The translations under genes and the position numbers were made by a program. A stretch of 64,000 nucleotides of DNA from CAIKBL01 sp964555355. Its GTDB lineage: Bacteria; Pseudomonadota; Gammaproteobacteria; Ga0077536. Each line of letters starts with the position of its first letter. Position 1 is the first letter of the stretch. Below, in pieces: positions 25,763-35,955 of the stretch. The DNA lies in contig CAZKRY010000015.1 of NCBI GenBank assembly GCA_964555355.1, positions 1 through 64,000 of the forward strand. The letters are read 5' to 3'. The notes under the pieces were generated by a model. The model was not told the origin of the DNA. It saw only the letters and a list, made by a program, of their open reading frames with translations, and searched no databases.

Positions 25763-27114
25763 TTGAGTTTTCGCTACAGCACGTCGCGACTATCTGCGGG
25801 GGACGGCTTGTTGGATCCGATCGCGTATTCAAAGGCATAAGTACCGATAGCCGCACGATCGCCGCCGGTGAATTATTCGTGGCGCTCAAAGGGCCGCATT
25901 TTGACGGCCACGATTGTGTGCGGGAAGCGGCGACCAAGGGTGCGCTTGGCGCAGTGGTGGAAACTGCGCTTGACGCTGACATTTCTCGCATCGAAGTCGC
26001 CGATACAAGGCTTGCGCTCGGCGACCTTGCGCGCGCCTGGCGTCGTCATTTTGCGATTCCGGTGGTTGGGATCACCGGGAGTAACGGCAAAACCACGACC
26101 AAGGAAATGTGCGCCTCGATCCTTGCGCAACGTGGTCCAACGTTAGCCACACGCGGCAATTTAAACAACGATATCGGGGTCCCGCTGACGTTATTTCAGC
26201 TCGCGCGCACCCACACCGCGGCGGTTATCGAGATGGGTGCGAATAGCCTCAATAACATCGCCGATCTATGCGCCATTGCGGAACCGACGGTAGGCGTGGT
26301 CACGATGTGTGGACCGGCGCATCTCACCGGGTTTGGGTCCATTGAACGTGTCGCCGAGGCCAAGGGAAAGATGTACCCGGGGCTCGCCGGGGACGGCGTC
26401 GCAGTGCTCAACGAGGATGATCGATTCGCCGACTATTGGCGAGGTTGTGCCGGTACGCGCCGAATCATTACCTTCGGGCTCAAAGCGTCAGCCGCCGTGC
26501 ATGCACTTGAAATCGAGTGCGACGGACCTGGGCGCGGAACGCGATTTTTACTTAAGACCCCGCTTGGCGAGACCGCCATTACGCTACCCTTTGATGGTGT
26601 ACATAATGTCTATAACGCGCTCGCGTCGGCGGCGATTGCGGTAGCGCTGGATTGTCAGTTGCCGGAAATACGCGCTGGCCTGGCACTCGCCAAGCCGGTT
26701 AAAGGCCGATTGACTTATCTAACGGCGGATGCGGGATTTACGCTGATCGACGATACCTACAACGCAAATCCCGCGTCGCTCAAAGCGGCCTTGGAAGTGC
26801 TGCGCCAATCAGCCGAGCGAAAATGGCTGGTACTCGGAGATATGGCGGAACTTGGCGCAAACGAAATCAATGCGCACGAAGCCGCCGGCGAATGGGCGCG
26901 CGATTGCGGTGTCGAGCGCGTTTTTGTGTTGGGCGATCTGGCGCGGCACGCATGTCGTACGTTCGGGAGCGGCGCCCGCCATTTCAACGATCGCACCGAA
27001 CTCGCGCACGCCGTGCTTGATGAAGCAACGGCGGGCGTCACTATCTTGCTCAAAGGCTCGCGTGTCATGCAGTTGGACACCGTTGTCGCGCAACTCCTCG
27101 GCAAGGTCGCCTGA
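25759..27114 (+). CDS. murF: UDP-MurNAc-tripeptide:D-alanyl-D-alanine ligase MurF
   Basis: 451 residues. Adds D-Ala-D-Ala to finish the UDP-MurNAc-pentapeptide. Motifs: STDSRTIAAGELFVALKG, GITGSNGKTTTKEM (ATP loop), ATRGNLNNDIGVPLTL, EMGANSLNNIADLC, and IDDTYNANPASLKAAL. Overlaps murE by 4 bp and ends 2 bp before mraY. Confidence 0.97.
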   Translation: MIEFSLQHVATICGGRLVGSDRVFKGISTDSRTIAAGELFVALKGPHFDGHDCVREAATKGALGAVVETALDADISRIEVADTRLALGDLARAWRRHFAIPVVGITGSNGKTTTKEMCASILAQRGPTLATRGNLNNDIGVPLTLFQLARTHTAAVIEMGANSLNNIADLCAIAEPTVGVVTMCGPAHLTGFGSIERVAEAKGKMYPGLAGDGVAVLNEDDRFADYWRGCAGTRRIITFGLKASAAVHALEIECDGPGRGTRFLLKTPLGETAITLPFDGVHNVYNALASAAIAVALDCQLPEIRAGLALAKPVKGRLTYLTADAGFTLIDDTYNANPASLKAALEVLRQSAERKWLVLGDMAELGANEINAHEAAGEWARDCGVERVFVLGDLARHACRTFGSGARHFNDRTELAHAVLDEATAGVTILLKGSRVMQLDTVVAQLLGKVA

Positions 27115-27116
27115 CG

Positions 27117-28199
27117 ATGTTGATTTGGCTCGCCGACTACCTGCAGCACTTCGATTCCGGGTTCAACGTTTTTAAGTATCAGACGCTACGCACGATTCTC
27201 AGCATCTTAACGGCGCTGATCTTGTCGCTAATGATTGGTCCCTACGTCATACGGCGGCTGGTATTTCTACAGATCGGCCAGCAAGTGCGCGATGACGGCC
27301 CGCAATCGCATTTGACCAAAGCCGGCACGCCAACCATGGGTGGCGCGCTCATTATCCTGGTGATCTTTGCCGCCACCGTGTTGTGGGCCGATTTGCGTGT
27401 TCGATTTGTATGGATTGCGCTATTGACCACGCTTGCGTTCGGCGCCATCGGTTGGTATGACGATTATTTAAAGCTATCCAAGAAAAACTCCAAGGGCCTC
27501 TCGGCTCGTTTTAAATACCTGTCTCAATCCGTCGTCGCGCTTGCGGCCGCGCTCGTACTGTTTACATTCAAGCAATCGGCAGCGGAAACCACACTCATCG
27601 TGCCGTTCTTCAAGTTGCTGGCGATAGAACTCGGATTCTTCTACTTGGTAACGACTTACTTTGTGGTGGTCGGGAGCAGTAATGCGGTGAATTTGACCGA
27701 TGGGCTTGATGGTCTCGCCATCATGCCGACGGTGCTTATCGCGGGCGCGTTGATCGTGTTTGCGTGGGTCACCGGTAACATCAAGTTTTCGCACTATCTT
27801 GGCCTGCCGTATGTCGCGGGGGTCGGCGAGTTGTGTATTTTTTGTGGGTCGATAGTCGGTGCAGGCCTCGGTTTCCTCTGGTTCAACACCTATCCGGCGC
27901 AAGTCTTCATGGGCGATATCGGTGCGCTTGCGTTAGGCGCCGCATTAGGGATTGTCGCCGTCATGGTGCGTCAAGAACTCGCGCTATTCATTATGGGTGG
28001 AATTTTTGTCCTCGAAACGGTATCGGTTATTTTGCAAGTAACCTCGTTCAAACTAACCGGCAAGCGAATATTTCGAATGGCGCCGATCCACCATCATTTT
28101 GAACTAAAAGGGTGGCCCGAGCCGCGTGTCATCGTGCGCTTCTGGATAATCTCGGTGGTGTTAGTGCTCGTAGGTCTTGCGACCCTGAAGATTAGATGA
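27117..28199 (+). CDS. mraY: Phospho-N-acetylmuramoyl-pentapeptide transferase MraY
   Basis: 360 residues, the same length as E. coli MraY. Ten-helix membrane enzyme that moves phospho-MurNAc-pentapeptide to undecaprenyl phosphate, giving lipid I. The Asp pair in WYDDYLK, NLTDGLDGLA and the C-terminal MAPIHHHFELKGWPEPRVIVRFWI are hallmarks, the last being the substrate-binding HHH loop. AGTPTMGG marks the N-terminal part. Confidence 0.98.
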   Translation: MLIWLADYLQHFDSGFNVFKYQTLRTILSILTALILSLMIGPYVIRRLVFLQIGQQVRDDGPQSHLTKAGTPTMGGALIILVIFAATVLWADLRVRFVWIALLTTLAFGAIGWYDDYLKLSKKNSKGLSARFKYLSQSVVALAAALVLFTFKQSAAETTLIVPFFKLLAIELGFFYLVTTYFVVVGSSNAVNLTDGLDGLAIMPTVLIAGALIVFAWVTGNIKFSHYLGLPYVAGVGELCIFCGSIVGAGLGFLWFNTYPAQVFMGDIGALALGAALGIVAVMVRQELALFIMGGIFVLETVSVILQVTSFKLTGKRIFRMAPIHHHFELKGWPEPRVIVRFWIISVVLVLVGLATLKIR

Positions 28200-28206
28200 T
28201 CCGCAC

Positions 28207-29580
28207 ATGCAATCCGCCACCGACTCACCATTAACAAGAATGCCACCGGGAAGCCGCTGGGGCGTCTTCGGTCTTGGCCAAACCGGTGCCTCGTGCGCGT
28301 CATTCTTGGCCCGCCGTGGCTTCGCCGTGCTCGCCATGGATACCCGCGATGCGCCGCCGGATCTTGCACGCGTCCATCGCGAAGCGCCCAACGCGGAGGT
28401 TCACTACGGAGAATTACCGACTACTTTGCTGGCAGGGTTACAGGCGCTGGTCGTAAGTCCTGGATTGCCGCTCGATCACCCGCTCATCACAACTGCGCGC
28501 GTGCAGAACATACCGGTGTTTGGCGATATCGAACTCTTTGCACGGCACGCCGATGCGCCGGTCATTGGAATCACAGGCTCTAACGGTAAGAGCACGGTCA
28601 CCACGCTGGTGGCGGAAATCCTCGCGCAAGCAGGCAAAACTGTCCGTGCCGGTGCCAATCTCGGTACGCCGGCGCTCGATTTACTTAACGGCAAGCGGCC
28701 CGACTGTTACGTGCTTGAGCTTTCAAGCTTTCAACTTGACTTGACTGACAAGCTTGAACTTGAAGTTGGGTGCATTCTTAATATCACGGCGGATCATTTA
28801 GACCGGCACGGCTCGTTCGCCGCCTATCGCGCGGCGAAAGCCAGGATTCTGCGTCATGCGCGCGCAGTGGTGCTTAACGAAGAAGATCCGCAGGTAGCGT
28901 CACTCGCACGTCCTGAAATTTCGACAAGTTGGGTATCTACCGGAATATCGCGACATGCGGGTTATGGCGTTCGCGAAATTAAGGGAGAACGCGCACTGTG
29001 CAATGACGACCGTGAAGTGCTCCCAGCCGATCGCTTGCGTCTTAATGGCACGCATAACGAATTCAACGCGCTTGCGGCGATCGCGATCACCGATCGCTTT
29101 AATATTCCCCGTGAGGTTCAGTGCCGGGTGCTGACATCATTCGAGGGCTTGGCACATCGCTGTCGATTGGTCGCCGACCAGCACGGGATCGCGTGGTTTA
29201 ACGATTCCAAGGGCACGAACGTCGGCGCGACAGTGGCGGCAATTACCGGTATTTTTGGCCGACGCGGCGGCGTGCTAATCGCCGGTGGCCAGGGCAAGGG
29301 CGCCGACTTCACAGCGTTGCGTGACGCGGTCAAAAATCGAATCCATACCGTCGTTTTAATTGGTGAGGACGCACCAAAAATCGCCGCGGCGATCAACGAC
29401 CTCGTGCGGATCGTGCCGGCCGATAGTATGGTCGATGCGGTCACGCGAGCGGGTTCTGTCGCGCGGCCTGGTGATGCGGTGCTGTTATCTCCGGCGTGCG
29501 CCAGTTTTGATATGTTCAAGAATTATATGGCGCGCGGTCACGCGTTCGAGTCGGCCGTGCGCGCGTTGGTCTATCCATGA
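28207..29580 (+). CDS. murD: UDP-N-acetylmuramoyl-L-alanine:D-glutamate ligase MurD
   Basis: 457 residues. Adds D-glutamate to UDP-MurNAc-L-Ala. N-terminal UDP-binding GVFGLGQTGASCASFL, ATP loop GITGSNGKSTVTTL, NITADHLDRHGSF, HRCRLVADQHGIAWFNDSKGTN, and GGQGKGADF. The first 15 or so residues are poorly conserved; the ATG at 28207 is the only reasonable start after mraY. Its TGA overlaps the ftsW ATG. Confidence 0.97.
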   Translation: MQSATDSPLTRMPPGSRWGVFGLGQTGASCASFLARRGFAVLAMDTRDAPPDLARVHREAPNAEVHYGELPTTLLAGLQALVVSPGLPLDHPLITTARVQNIPVFGDIELFARHADAPVIGITGSNGKSTVTTLVAEILAQAGKTVRAGANLGTPALDLLNGKRPDCYVLELSSFQLDLTDKLELEVGCILNITADHLDRHGSFAAYRAAKARILRHARAVVLNEEDPQVASLARPEISTSWVSTGISRHAGYGVREIKGERALCNDDREVLPADRLRLNGTHNEFNALAAIAITDRFNIPREVQCRVLTSFEGLAHRCRLVADQHGIAWFNDSKGTNVGATVAAITGIFGRRGGVLIAGGQGKGADFTALRDAVKNRIHTVVLIGEDAPKIAAAINDLVRIVPADSMVDAVTRAGSVARPGDAVLLSPACASFDMFKNYMARGHAFESAVRALVYP

Positions 29581-30770
29581 GCCAAGCGATCCGTCATTCG
29601 GTACCGAAGAAGACGCATGCGATCGACGAGTTTGCCGTAGACCCTTGGTTTGTGGCGGGGGTCGTCAGCGTAATCACCATCGGATTGGTGATGGTTGCGT
29701 CCGCCTCCATCGCCATCTCGGCACGCACCAGCGGTAGCGAGTGGCATTACCTATGGCGGCAGTTCGGCGCGGTTGCGATCGGCGCCGCGTTCGGCGCCTG
29801 GGTCTTACGCACTCCGTTGGAAACGATCGAGCGGATTAGCGCCACTTCATTGGTGGTTGCGACCGGACTCATGATGGCCGTGCTAATTCCGGGGATTGGT
29901 CGCGAGGTCAACGGCAGTATGCGTTGGATATCCCTCGGCCCGCTCACGATGCAAGCCTCGGAACCGGCCAAGCTGGCGGTGATCGTCTACGTCGCCGGGT
30001 ATTTGGTGCGACATCAAAAGCAAGTGCGCACGGAATTTTTAGGTTTCATCAAACCGATCGCGGTCGTCACATTGGTTGCTGGCCTACTGTTGCTTGAACC
30101 CGATTTTGGCGCGGCCGTGGTCATCTTCAGCACGGTGCTCGCGATGCTGTTTCTCGGTGGAGTTCCGTTTATGCGCTTCGCCGCCTGGGGCGGCGTTGCC
30201 GTCGCCGCGCTGGCATCGCTCGCTATCCTCGCGCCTTATCGCATGCAACGATTGCTCGCTTTTCGCGACCCCTGGTCTGATCCGTACAACACGGGTTTTC
30301 AGTTGACGCAGGCGTTAATTGCCTTTGGACGCGGCGAATGGTTCGGCGTCGGTCTCGGTAATAGTGTGCAGAAGCTATTTTATTTACCCGAAGTTCACAC
30401 TGATTTTATCTTCGCCGTCATTGGTGAAGAGCTGGGGCTCGCCGGCGCATGCGCCGTCATCGCGCTGTTTTGGTTCTTGCTTGTGCGCACATTGCGGGTG
30501 GGCGGCGCGGCCGAAGAAAGCGGACAACTTTATGGAGCGTATGTCGCCTATGGCGTTGGCATCCTTGTTGCGGTCGAAGCCTTCATCAACATCGGCGTCA
30601 ACCTAGGGATTTTGCCGACTAAAGGATTGACCTTGCCGATGATCAGTTATGGCAGTAATAGCATGGTGATGCTGTGTGTCGCAGTGGCGCTGGTGTTGCG
30701 GGTGTCCTATGAGTCACGCATGGCACAACGCACGGTGTCTCTGAGTGTTGGACGTCAATATGGCGGTTAA
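29577..30770 (+). CDS. ftsW: Septal lipid II glycosyltransferase FtsW
   Basis: 397 residues, SEDS family with about ten membrane helices. Polymerises lipid II at the septum with FtsI. Signatures: INGSMRWISLGP-type segment (VNGSMRWISLGPLTMQASEPAKLA), FRDPWSDPYNTGFQLTQALIAFGRG, HTDFIFAVIGEELG and LTLPMISYGSNS. Lies between murD and murG, overlapping them by 4 and 11 bp. Confidence 0.97.
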   Translation: MSQAIRHSVPKKTHAIDEFAVDPWFVAGVVSVITIGLVMVASASIAISARTSGSEWHYLWRQFGAVAIGAAFGAWVLRTPLETIERISATSLVVATGLMMAVLIPGIGREVNGSMRWISLGPLTMQASEPAKLAVIVYVAGYLVRHQKQVRTEFLGFIKPIAVVTLVAGLLLLEPDFGAAVVIFSTVLAMLFLGGVPFMRFAAWGGVAVAALASLAILAPYRMQRLLAFRDPWSDPYNTGFQLTQALIAFGRGEWFGVGLGNSVQKLFYLPEVHTDFIFAVIGEELGLAGACAVIALFWFLLVRTLRVGGAAEESGQLYGAYVAYGVGILVAVEAFINIGVNLGILPTKGLTLPMISYGSNSMVMLCVAVALVLRVSYESRMAQRTVSLSVGRQYGG

Positions 30771-31839
30771 ACGGATTTTGATCGTTGCCGGCGGAACCGG
30801 CGGGCATATTTTCCCGGCGTTGGCCGTTGCCGTTTATTTGCGTGCGCTCGACATCACGCCCCACTGGCTCGGCGCCCGACAGGGAATGGAAACACGGATT
30901 GTCCCACAGCACGGCTTCGGAATTTCCGATATCCCAATCATGGGGCTCCGCGGCAAAGGCCTGGCGCGTTGGCTGTTGGCACCTTATGCAATCGCGCGCG
31001 CGACGCTGCGTGCGGTGCGCGTGATTATGCGGATAAAGCCGGCCGTGGTATTGGGTATGGGCGGGTTTGTGAGCGGTCCGGGAGGGTTGGCCGCGTGGCT
31101 GTGTCGCGTGCCGCTCGTGATTCACGAACAAAACGCGGTAGCCGGTCTCACCAATCGACTCTTGAGCAGAATCGCGACACGGGTCCTGGTCGCTTATCCG
31201 GGTACTGTCGGTCTCGCGCGCGCCGGAGTCACCGGCAATCCTGTACGCGCGGAGATTGCGAATCTCGCGCGCACTGCGAAAACGGATGTTCACTCCGCAG
31301 CGTGCCTCAATATTTTGGTCCTTGGCGGGAGCCAAGGCGCGCGTGCGCTAAACAATAGTGTTCCAGCGGCGCTTGCGTTGCTCGCGCGCACCCGCGCGAT
31401 CGCCGTTCGGCACCAGAGCGGCGCGCATGACTTAACGACCACGCAAGACAACTATCGAGTCCACCAGTTATGCGCGGATGTCGTGCCGTTTATCGCGGAC
31501 ATGGCCGATGCTTATCGCTGGGCCGATTTAGTCATCTGCCGCGCGGGTGCGATGACGATCGCGGAGATCTCGGTGGCGGGCGTGCCTTCGATCCTCGTCC
31601 CGTTTCCATATGCGGTGGATGATCATCAAACCGCGAATGCGCGTTATTTAGTGTCGAACGGCGCGGCCAAGTTGTTGCCTGAAGCCGACGCAACGCCTGA
31701 ATCGATCTGCGCGGCGGTGCGCGAGCTTGCGCAGGAGGCAAACGGCTTATCAACCATGGCGCAGCGCGCGCGCGCTTGTGCGTTTCCGCGTGCGACCGAT
31801 GAAGTGGCGCAGGCGTGCATGGAGCTCATGCATGCCTAG
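30760..31839 (+). CDS. murG: Lipid II synthase MurG (GlcNAc transferase)
   Basis: 359 residues. Transfers GlcNAc to lipid I on the inner face of the cytoplasmic membrane. ATG 30760 gives the standard MAVKRILIVAGGTGGHIFPALAVA start; an upstream GTG at 30745 is less likely. GMGGFVSGPGGLAAWL, HEQNAVAGLTNR, GGSQGARALN and RAGAMTIAEIS are family marks of this GT-B enzyme. Overlaps ftsW by 11 bp and murC by 8 bp. Confidence 0.97.
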   Translation: MAVKRILIVAGGTGGHIFPALAVAVYLRALDITPHWLGARQGMETRIVPQHGFGISDIPIMGLRGKGLARWLLAPYAIARATLRAVRVIMRIKPAVVLGMGGFVSGPGGLAAWLCRVPLVIHEQNAVAGLTNRLLSRIATRVLVAYPGTVGLARAGVTGNPVRAEIANLARTAKTDVHSAACLNILVLGGSQGARALNNSVPAALALLARTRAIAVRHQSGAHDLTTTQDNYRVHQLCADVVPFIADMADAYRWADLVICRAGAMTIAEISVAGVPSILVPFPYAVDDHQTANARYLVSNGAAKLLPEADATPESICAAVRELAQEANGLSTMAQRARACAFPRATDEVAQACMELMHA

Positions 31840-33247
31840 GCGCATTGAACTGCCGATGCACAAAGTCGAGCGGATACATTTCATTGGCGTGGGCGGCGCT
31901 GGAATGAGCGGATTGGCCGAAGTTTTTCATAATTTGGGCTATCGCATTTCCGGCTCCGATTTGGCGCCAAACCAGATGACCGAGTACCTAAGTCAACTTG
32001 GAATTCGCATCGATATTGGGCACGAGGCGCGGCATGTCGCGGATGCCCATGTTGTGGTGTATTCAAGTGCCGTGGCGGCGGATAACCCAGAGGTGCTAGC
32101 CGCGCGCAGCCGTCGTGTGCCAGTGGTGCCGCGTGCCGAAATGCTGGCGGAATTGATGAGGTTTCAGCGCGGCATCGCGGTCGCGGGCACGCACGGGAAA
32201 ACGACGACCACCAGCCTAGTCGCCAGCGTCCTTGGTGAAGGCGGTGCCGATCCGACTTTCGTCATCGGTGGCCTGCTGCATAGCGCGGGTTCACACGCCA
32301 AGCTTGGCGCGGGCCATTACCTCGTAGCGGAAGCAGACGAAAGCGACGCATCATTTCTTCTGCTCGATCCGTTGGTCGCGGTATTGACCAATATCGATGC
32401 CGATCACATGCAGACCTACGATCAGGATTTCGCGAAACTGCGGCGTAGTTTCTTGGAATTCTTCCGCCGGCTTCCTTTTTATGGCGTCGCGATTCTGTGC
32501 GCCGATGATCCGGTGGCCGCGTCGCTCGCGGACGAGATCCACACCAAAGTCATTACTTATGGCACCGCGGATGGCGCGGATATTCGTGGTTACGATGTTG
32601 AAGTTCGCGAGCGCAGTTCACATTTTCGCGTCGCCCGCGGCGCTTACGGCCCGGATCTTTCGTTAACGCTAAACATGCCCGGACGCCACAACGCGCTCAA
32701 TGCGCTGGCGGCAGTGGCGGTTGCTTGCGAACTCGCGCTACCCGATGCTGCCATCGTCCGTGCGCTTGCCGCATTTTCAGGCGTGAAACGCCGCTCCCAG
32801 GTAAAAGGCATCGCCCGCTTCGGAGCCGCCCAAGCGTTAGTCATCGATGATTATGGCCATCATCCGAGTGAACTTGCCGCGATGCTGAAAACGGCGCGCG
32901 AGGGATGGCCCGCGCGACGTTTGGTGGTGGCGTTTCAACCGCATCGTTTTACCCGGACGCGCGATTTGTTCGATGATTTTGTCGCGGTTCTGGCCGGCGC
33001 CGATGTGCTGTTGCTACTTGAAGTTTATGCCGCGGGTGAAAAACTCATTGCGGGTGCCGATACGCGTGCGCTGTGCCGTGCGATTCGCGCCCGCGGTAAG
33101 CTCGATCCGATATATGTCGCCGACCCACATGAGTTGGTCGATTTACTCGGGAGTGTGGTCAAGGACGGTGATTTAGTCATGTTACTGGGCGCCGGCAGTA
33201 TTGGTCGCATAGCCGATACGCTCACCTTTGTGAGCGACGCGGCATGA
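31832..33247 (+). CDS. murC: UDP-N-acetylmuramate:L-alanine ligase MurC
   Basis: 471 residues. Adds L-alanine, the first amino acid of the stem peptide. IHFIGVGGAGMSGLAEV, the ATP loop AGTHGKTTTTSLV, EADESDASFLLLDP and DDYGHHPSELAA are diagnostic. ATG 31832 is preferred over ATG 31856 because GGAG lies 7 bp before it; only the latter would avoid the overlap with murG. Its TGA overlaps the murB ATG. Confidence 0.96.
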   Translation: MPRRIELPMHKVERIHFIGVGGAGMSGLAEVFHNLGYRISGSDLAPNQMTEYLSQLGIRIDIGHEARHVADAHVVVYSSAVAADNPEVLAARSRRVPVVPRAEMLAELMRFQRGIAVAGTHGKTTTTSLVASVLGEGGADPTFVIGGLLHSAGSHAKLGAGHYLVAEADESDASFLLLDPLVAVLTNIDADHMQTYDQDFAKLRRSFLEFFRRLPFYGVAILCADDPVAASLADEIHTKVITYGTADGADIRGYDVEVRERSSHFRVARGAYGPDLSLTLNMPGRHNALNALAAVAVACELALPDAAIVRALAAFSGVKRRSQVKGIARFGAAQALVIDDYGHHPSELAAMLKTAREGWPARRLVVAFQPHRFTRTRDLFDDFVAVLAGADVLLLLEVYAAGEKLIAGADTRALCRAIRARGKLDPIYVADPHELVDLLGSVVKDGDLVMLLGAGSIGRIADTLTFVSDAA

Positions 33248-34191
33248 TGGCTTACCCAGATCTTGAAGTTCGCCTGACTGCCGCCGGTGTGCGCGGTGCG
33301 CTTCGGTTTGCGGAACCGCTCGCTAAGCACTGCACTTGGCGCGTCGGTGGGCCGGCCGAGGTTTGTTTCGAACCGCGGGATAAAGAGGATGTTTGCAACT
33401 TACTACGCGCACTCCCCACGCACACCGAAATCACATGGCTCGGCCTCGGAAGTAATGTGTTAGTGCGCGACGGTGGTTTGGACGGGGTGGTGATCCTCAC
33501 TAGTCCCGGCCTTTGCGCAATTCGCTGCGACAACGATAGGGTTTTCGCTGAAGCAGGCGTGCCGTGTCCGAAGATTGCAAAACAAAGCGCGGGCTTAGGC
33601 CTGACCGGCGGTGAATTTTTGACCGGCATTCCCGGTTCACTCGGCGGCGCTCTAGCGATGAACGCGGGCGCCTATGGCGGTGAGACTTGGACGACGGTGA
33701 CGCGCGTTGAAACCGTCGATCGCACCGGCAAGTTGCGGTGGCGTGCGCGCGCTGAATACCAAGTCGGCTATCGCTCGGTCAGCGGTCCGCAATGCGACGA
33801 GTGGTTTGTCGGTGCGGAGTTGCAATTTGCGCGTGATGACGCAGCGCGTGCGCGTGCGCGTATTCGCGAGTTGCTCGGGCGCCGTAACGCGAGCCAACCG
33901 ACCGGCCTCTCGAGTTGCGGTTCTGTGTTTCGCAATCCACCGGGCGATTTCGCGGGGCGTTTAGTCGAGGCCGCCGGCTTGAAAGGTTTTCGAATGGGAG
34001 GCTGCCGCGTATCGGACATTCACGCCAACTTTATCGTTAATGATCAAAGCGCCACCGCCGCTGAAATCGAAACGCTGATAGCGCACGTGCGAGCCACGGT
34101 TGCGGCGCGTTTCAATGTGCGCTTGGAACCTGAGGTACGTGTTCTCGGGCGAGCGATCGGGGAACGTTCGACAGGGACGGCCGATGATTGA
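33244..34191 (+). CDS. murB: UDP-N-acetylenolpyruvoylglucosamine reductase MurB
   Basis: 315 residues. FAD/NADPH enzyme reducing the MurA product to UDP-MurNAc. Motifs TWRVGGPAEV, WLGLGSNVLVRDGG, GEFLTGIPGSLGGALAMNAGAYGGE, SCGSVFRNP and KGFRMGGCRVSDIHANFIVN. The absence of the extra loop of E. coli-type MurB and the length around 300 suggest the type II form common outside enterics. Overlaps ddl by 8 bp. Confidence 0.96.
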   Translation: MMAYPDLEVRLTAAGVRGALRFAEPLAKHCTWRVGGPAEVCFEPRDKEDVCNLLRALPTHTEITWLGLGSNVLVRDGGLDGVVILTSPGLCAIRCDNDRVFAEAGVPCPKIAKQSAGLGLTGGEFLTGIPGSLGGALAMNAGAYGGETWTTVTRVETVDRTGKLRWRARAEYQVGYRSVSGPQCDEWFVGAELQFARDDAARARARIRELLGRRNASQPTGLSSCGSVFRNPPGDFAGRLVEAAGLKGFRMGGCRVSDIHANFIVNDQSATAAEIETLIAHVRATVAARFNVRLEPEVRVLGRAIGERSTGTADD

Positions 34192-35149
34192 CTACTTAAC
34201 ACCGAGTCAAGTCAAAGAAACCGCCGCGATTCGTGATGAGGCGGGTAAGGTCATTGTATTGCTCGGCGGAGATTCGGCCGAACGGGAGGTATCGCTTCGC
34301 AGCGGCGCGGCGGTGGTCCGAGCCTTGCAGAACGTTGGAATTGACGCCACCGGTTTTGATTGGTCCGTGGGTCGGTTGTTGCCACTGCTCGCGCTTCAGC
34401 CCTCGCGAGTGTTTATCGCGTTGCATGGCCGTGGTGGTGAGGATGGCGAAATACAGGGAGCGCTCGATGCGTCCGGCATTCCCTATACGGGCAGCCGCGT
34501 TCTTGGGTGCGCGCTTGCGATGGATAAGATACGCGCCAAACAACTCTGGTTGAGCCTTGGGTTGCCCACGCCCGCGTTCACAACGCTCGCGCCACCCGTG
34601 GATGCCGCACGGGTCACGGCGAACCTCGGGTTACCGTTGATGGTTAAACCCGCGCGCGAAGGATCGAGCGTTGGCATAAGTTTGGTCGAGACAACGGCGG
34701 CGCTCGCGCCGGCGGTGGACGTTGCGCGCAAGTTCGATAGCGCTGTGCTCGCGGAAGCGTACGTGCACGGCGCCGAGTACACGTTGCCGCTGGTTGATGG
34801 CGTGGCGTTACCAAGTATCCGACTGGAAACCCCGCGCAAGTTCTACGACTACGAAGCGAAGTATCACGCCGATTCAACGCGTTATTACTGTCCCTCCGGC
34901 TTATCGTCGGCGCAAGAACACGCCATCCAAGAAATCGGTTTGAAAGCGTTCGACGCGTTGGGTGCAAGTGGCTGGGGCCGGGTTGATTTTATGGTCGATA
35001 CGCAAGGCCGGCCCTGGCTCATCGAACTGAATATCGTTCCGGGTATGACCGATCACTCGCTCGTCCCGATGGCCGCACGTGCTGCCGGTTGGTCATTCGA
35101 GTACCTGGTCTTACGGATATTGAAGAGCAGCTGGAAGCGCGCACAATGA
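34184..35149 (+). CDS. ddl: D-alanine:D-alanine ligase
   Basis: 321 residues from ATG 34184, with AGGGA upstream; the frame is open to 34100 inside murB. ATP-grasp enzyme making the D-Ala-D-Ala that MurF uses. VLLGGDSAEREVSLRSG, ALHGRGGEDGEIQGAL, PYTGSRVLGCALAMDK, VKPAREGSSVGIS and WLIELNIVPGMTDHSLVP are seen. The last two residues are a normal end; its TGA overlaps the ftsQ ATG. Confidence 0.97.
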   Translation: MIDYLTPSQVKETAAIRDEAGKVIVLLGGDSAEREVSLRSGAAVVRALQNVGIDATGFDWSVGRLLPLLALQPSRVFIALHGRGGEDGEIQGALDASGIPYTGSRVLGCALAMDKIRAKQLWLSLGLPTPAFTTLAPPVDAARVTANLGLPLMVKPAREGSSVGISLVETTAALAPAVDVARKFDSAVLAEAYVHGAEYTLPLVDGVALPSIRLETPRKFYDYEAKYHADSTRYYCPSGLSSAQEHAIQEIGLKAFDALGASGWGRVDFMVDTQGRPWLIELNIVPGMTDHSLVPMAARAAGWSFEYLVLRILKSSWKRAQ

Positions 35150-35940
35150 GTCAAGCGATTCGCCGTACGCCAGTCGAGTTAAAGTTACCTCGTTTTAGTT
35201 GGCGCGGTTGCTTATCGACGACGCTGACGCTGGGATTACTGGCTGGGCTCGGCTACCTCACGACTTTGCTCACGCAAAACACGAGCTTTCCGATCCAGCG
35301 AGTTAATGTTGAAGGCGATTTTCGATATCTCACCCCTGGCTATGTACAAGGCATCGTGTCGACATCGTTACGCGGAGGTTTTTTTCAGCTCGATGTCCGT
35401 GTCGTGCACCGCGCGCTCCTTGAAGAACCATGGATAGCCGAGGCCAAGATAGCGCGTGTCTGGCCGAATGCGTTGCGCGTGAATATTGTTGAACAGACGC
35501 CGGCGGCGCGTTGGGGTGAGCACGCGCTGCTCAACACCGCAGCGGATGTATTTGCGCCTAATGTCGCGAGCTTCCCGGCGGATCTGCCGGTACTCTCGGG
35601 GCCGGTCGGAAGCGAGGCCGAGGTGCTGAACAAGTTTCGCGCGGTGTCGGCGTTAATGAAACCTATCTCGCTTCACGTTGCCGCAATGACTTTGTCCGAA
35701 CGAGGTGCGTGGAGCTTGCGTTTCATCGACGGAACCCAGTTAGTGCTAGGTCGCAAACGTGTCGATGAACGCCTCGCCCGCTTCATTGGAGCCTACCCCG
35801 GAGTCTTGGCCAAGGAATGGTATCACCTCGACGCCATCGATTTACGTTACACCAACGGTTTCGCCCTGCGCTTCAAGCCGGCTACCACACCTGCGATCTT
35901 GGACAGCCCGTCGCTCGCGCGAACGTCATCAGCACCTTAA
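35146..35940 (+). CDS. ftsQ: Cell division protein FtsQ
   Basis: 264 residues from ATG 35146. Short cytoplasmic tail, one membrane helix (LTLGLLAGLGYLTTLL), a POTRA domain (FPIQRVNVEGDFRYLTPGYVQGIV) and the FtsQ beta domain (EPWIAEAKIARVWPNALRVNIVEQTPAARWGE). Recruits FtsL/FtsB and links FtsA-FtsZ to the septal synthases. Ends 15 bp before ftsA. Confidence 0.96.
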   Translation: MSQAIRRTPVELKLPRFSWRGCLSTTLTLGLLAGLGYLTTLLTQNTSFPIQRVNVEGDFRYLTPGYVQGIVSTSLRGGFFQLDVRVVHRALLEEPWIAEAKIARVWPNALRVNIVEQTPAARWGEHALLNTAADVFAPNVASFPADLPVLSGPVGSEAEVLNKFRAVSALMKPISLHVAAMTLSERGAWSLRFIDGTQLVLGRKRVDERLARFIGAYPGVLAKEWYHLDAIDLRYTNGFALRFKPATTPAILDSPSLARTSSAP

Positions 35941-35955
35941 GACATAGGCTTAAGA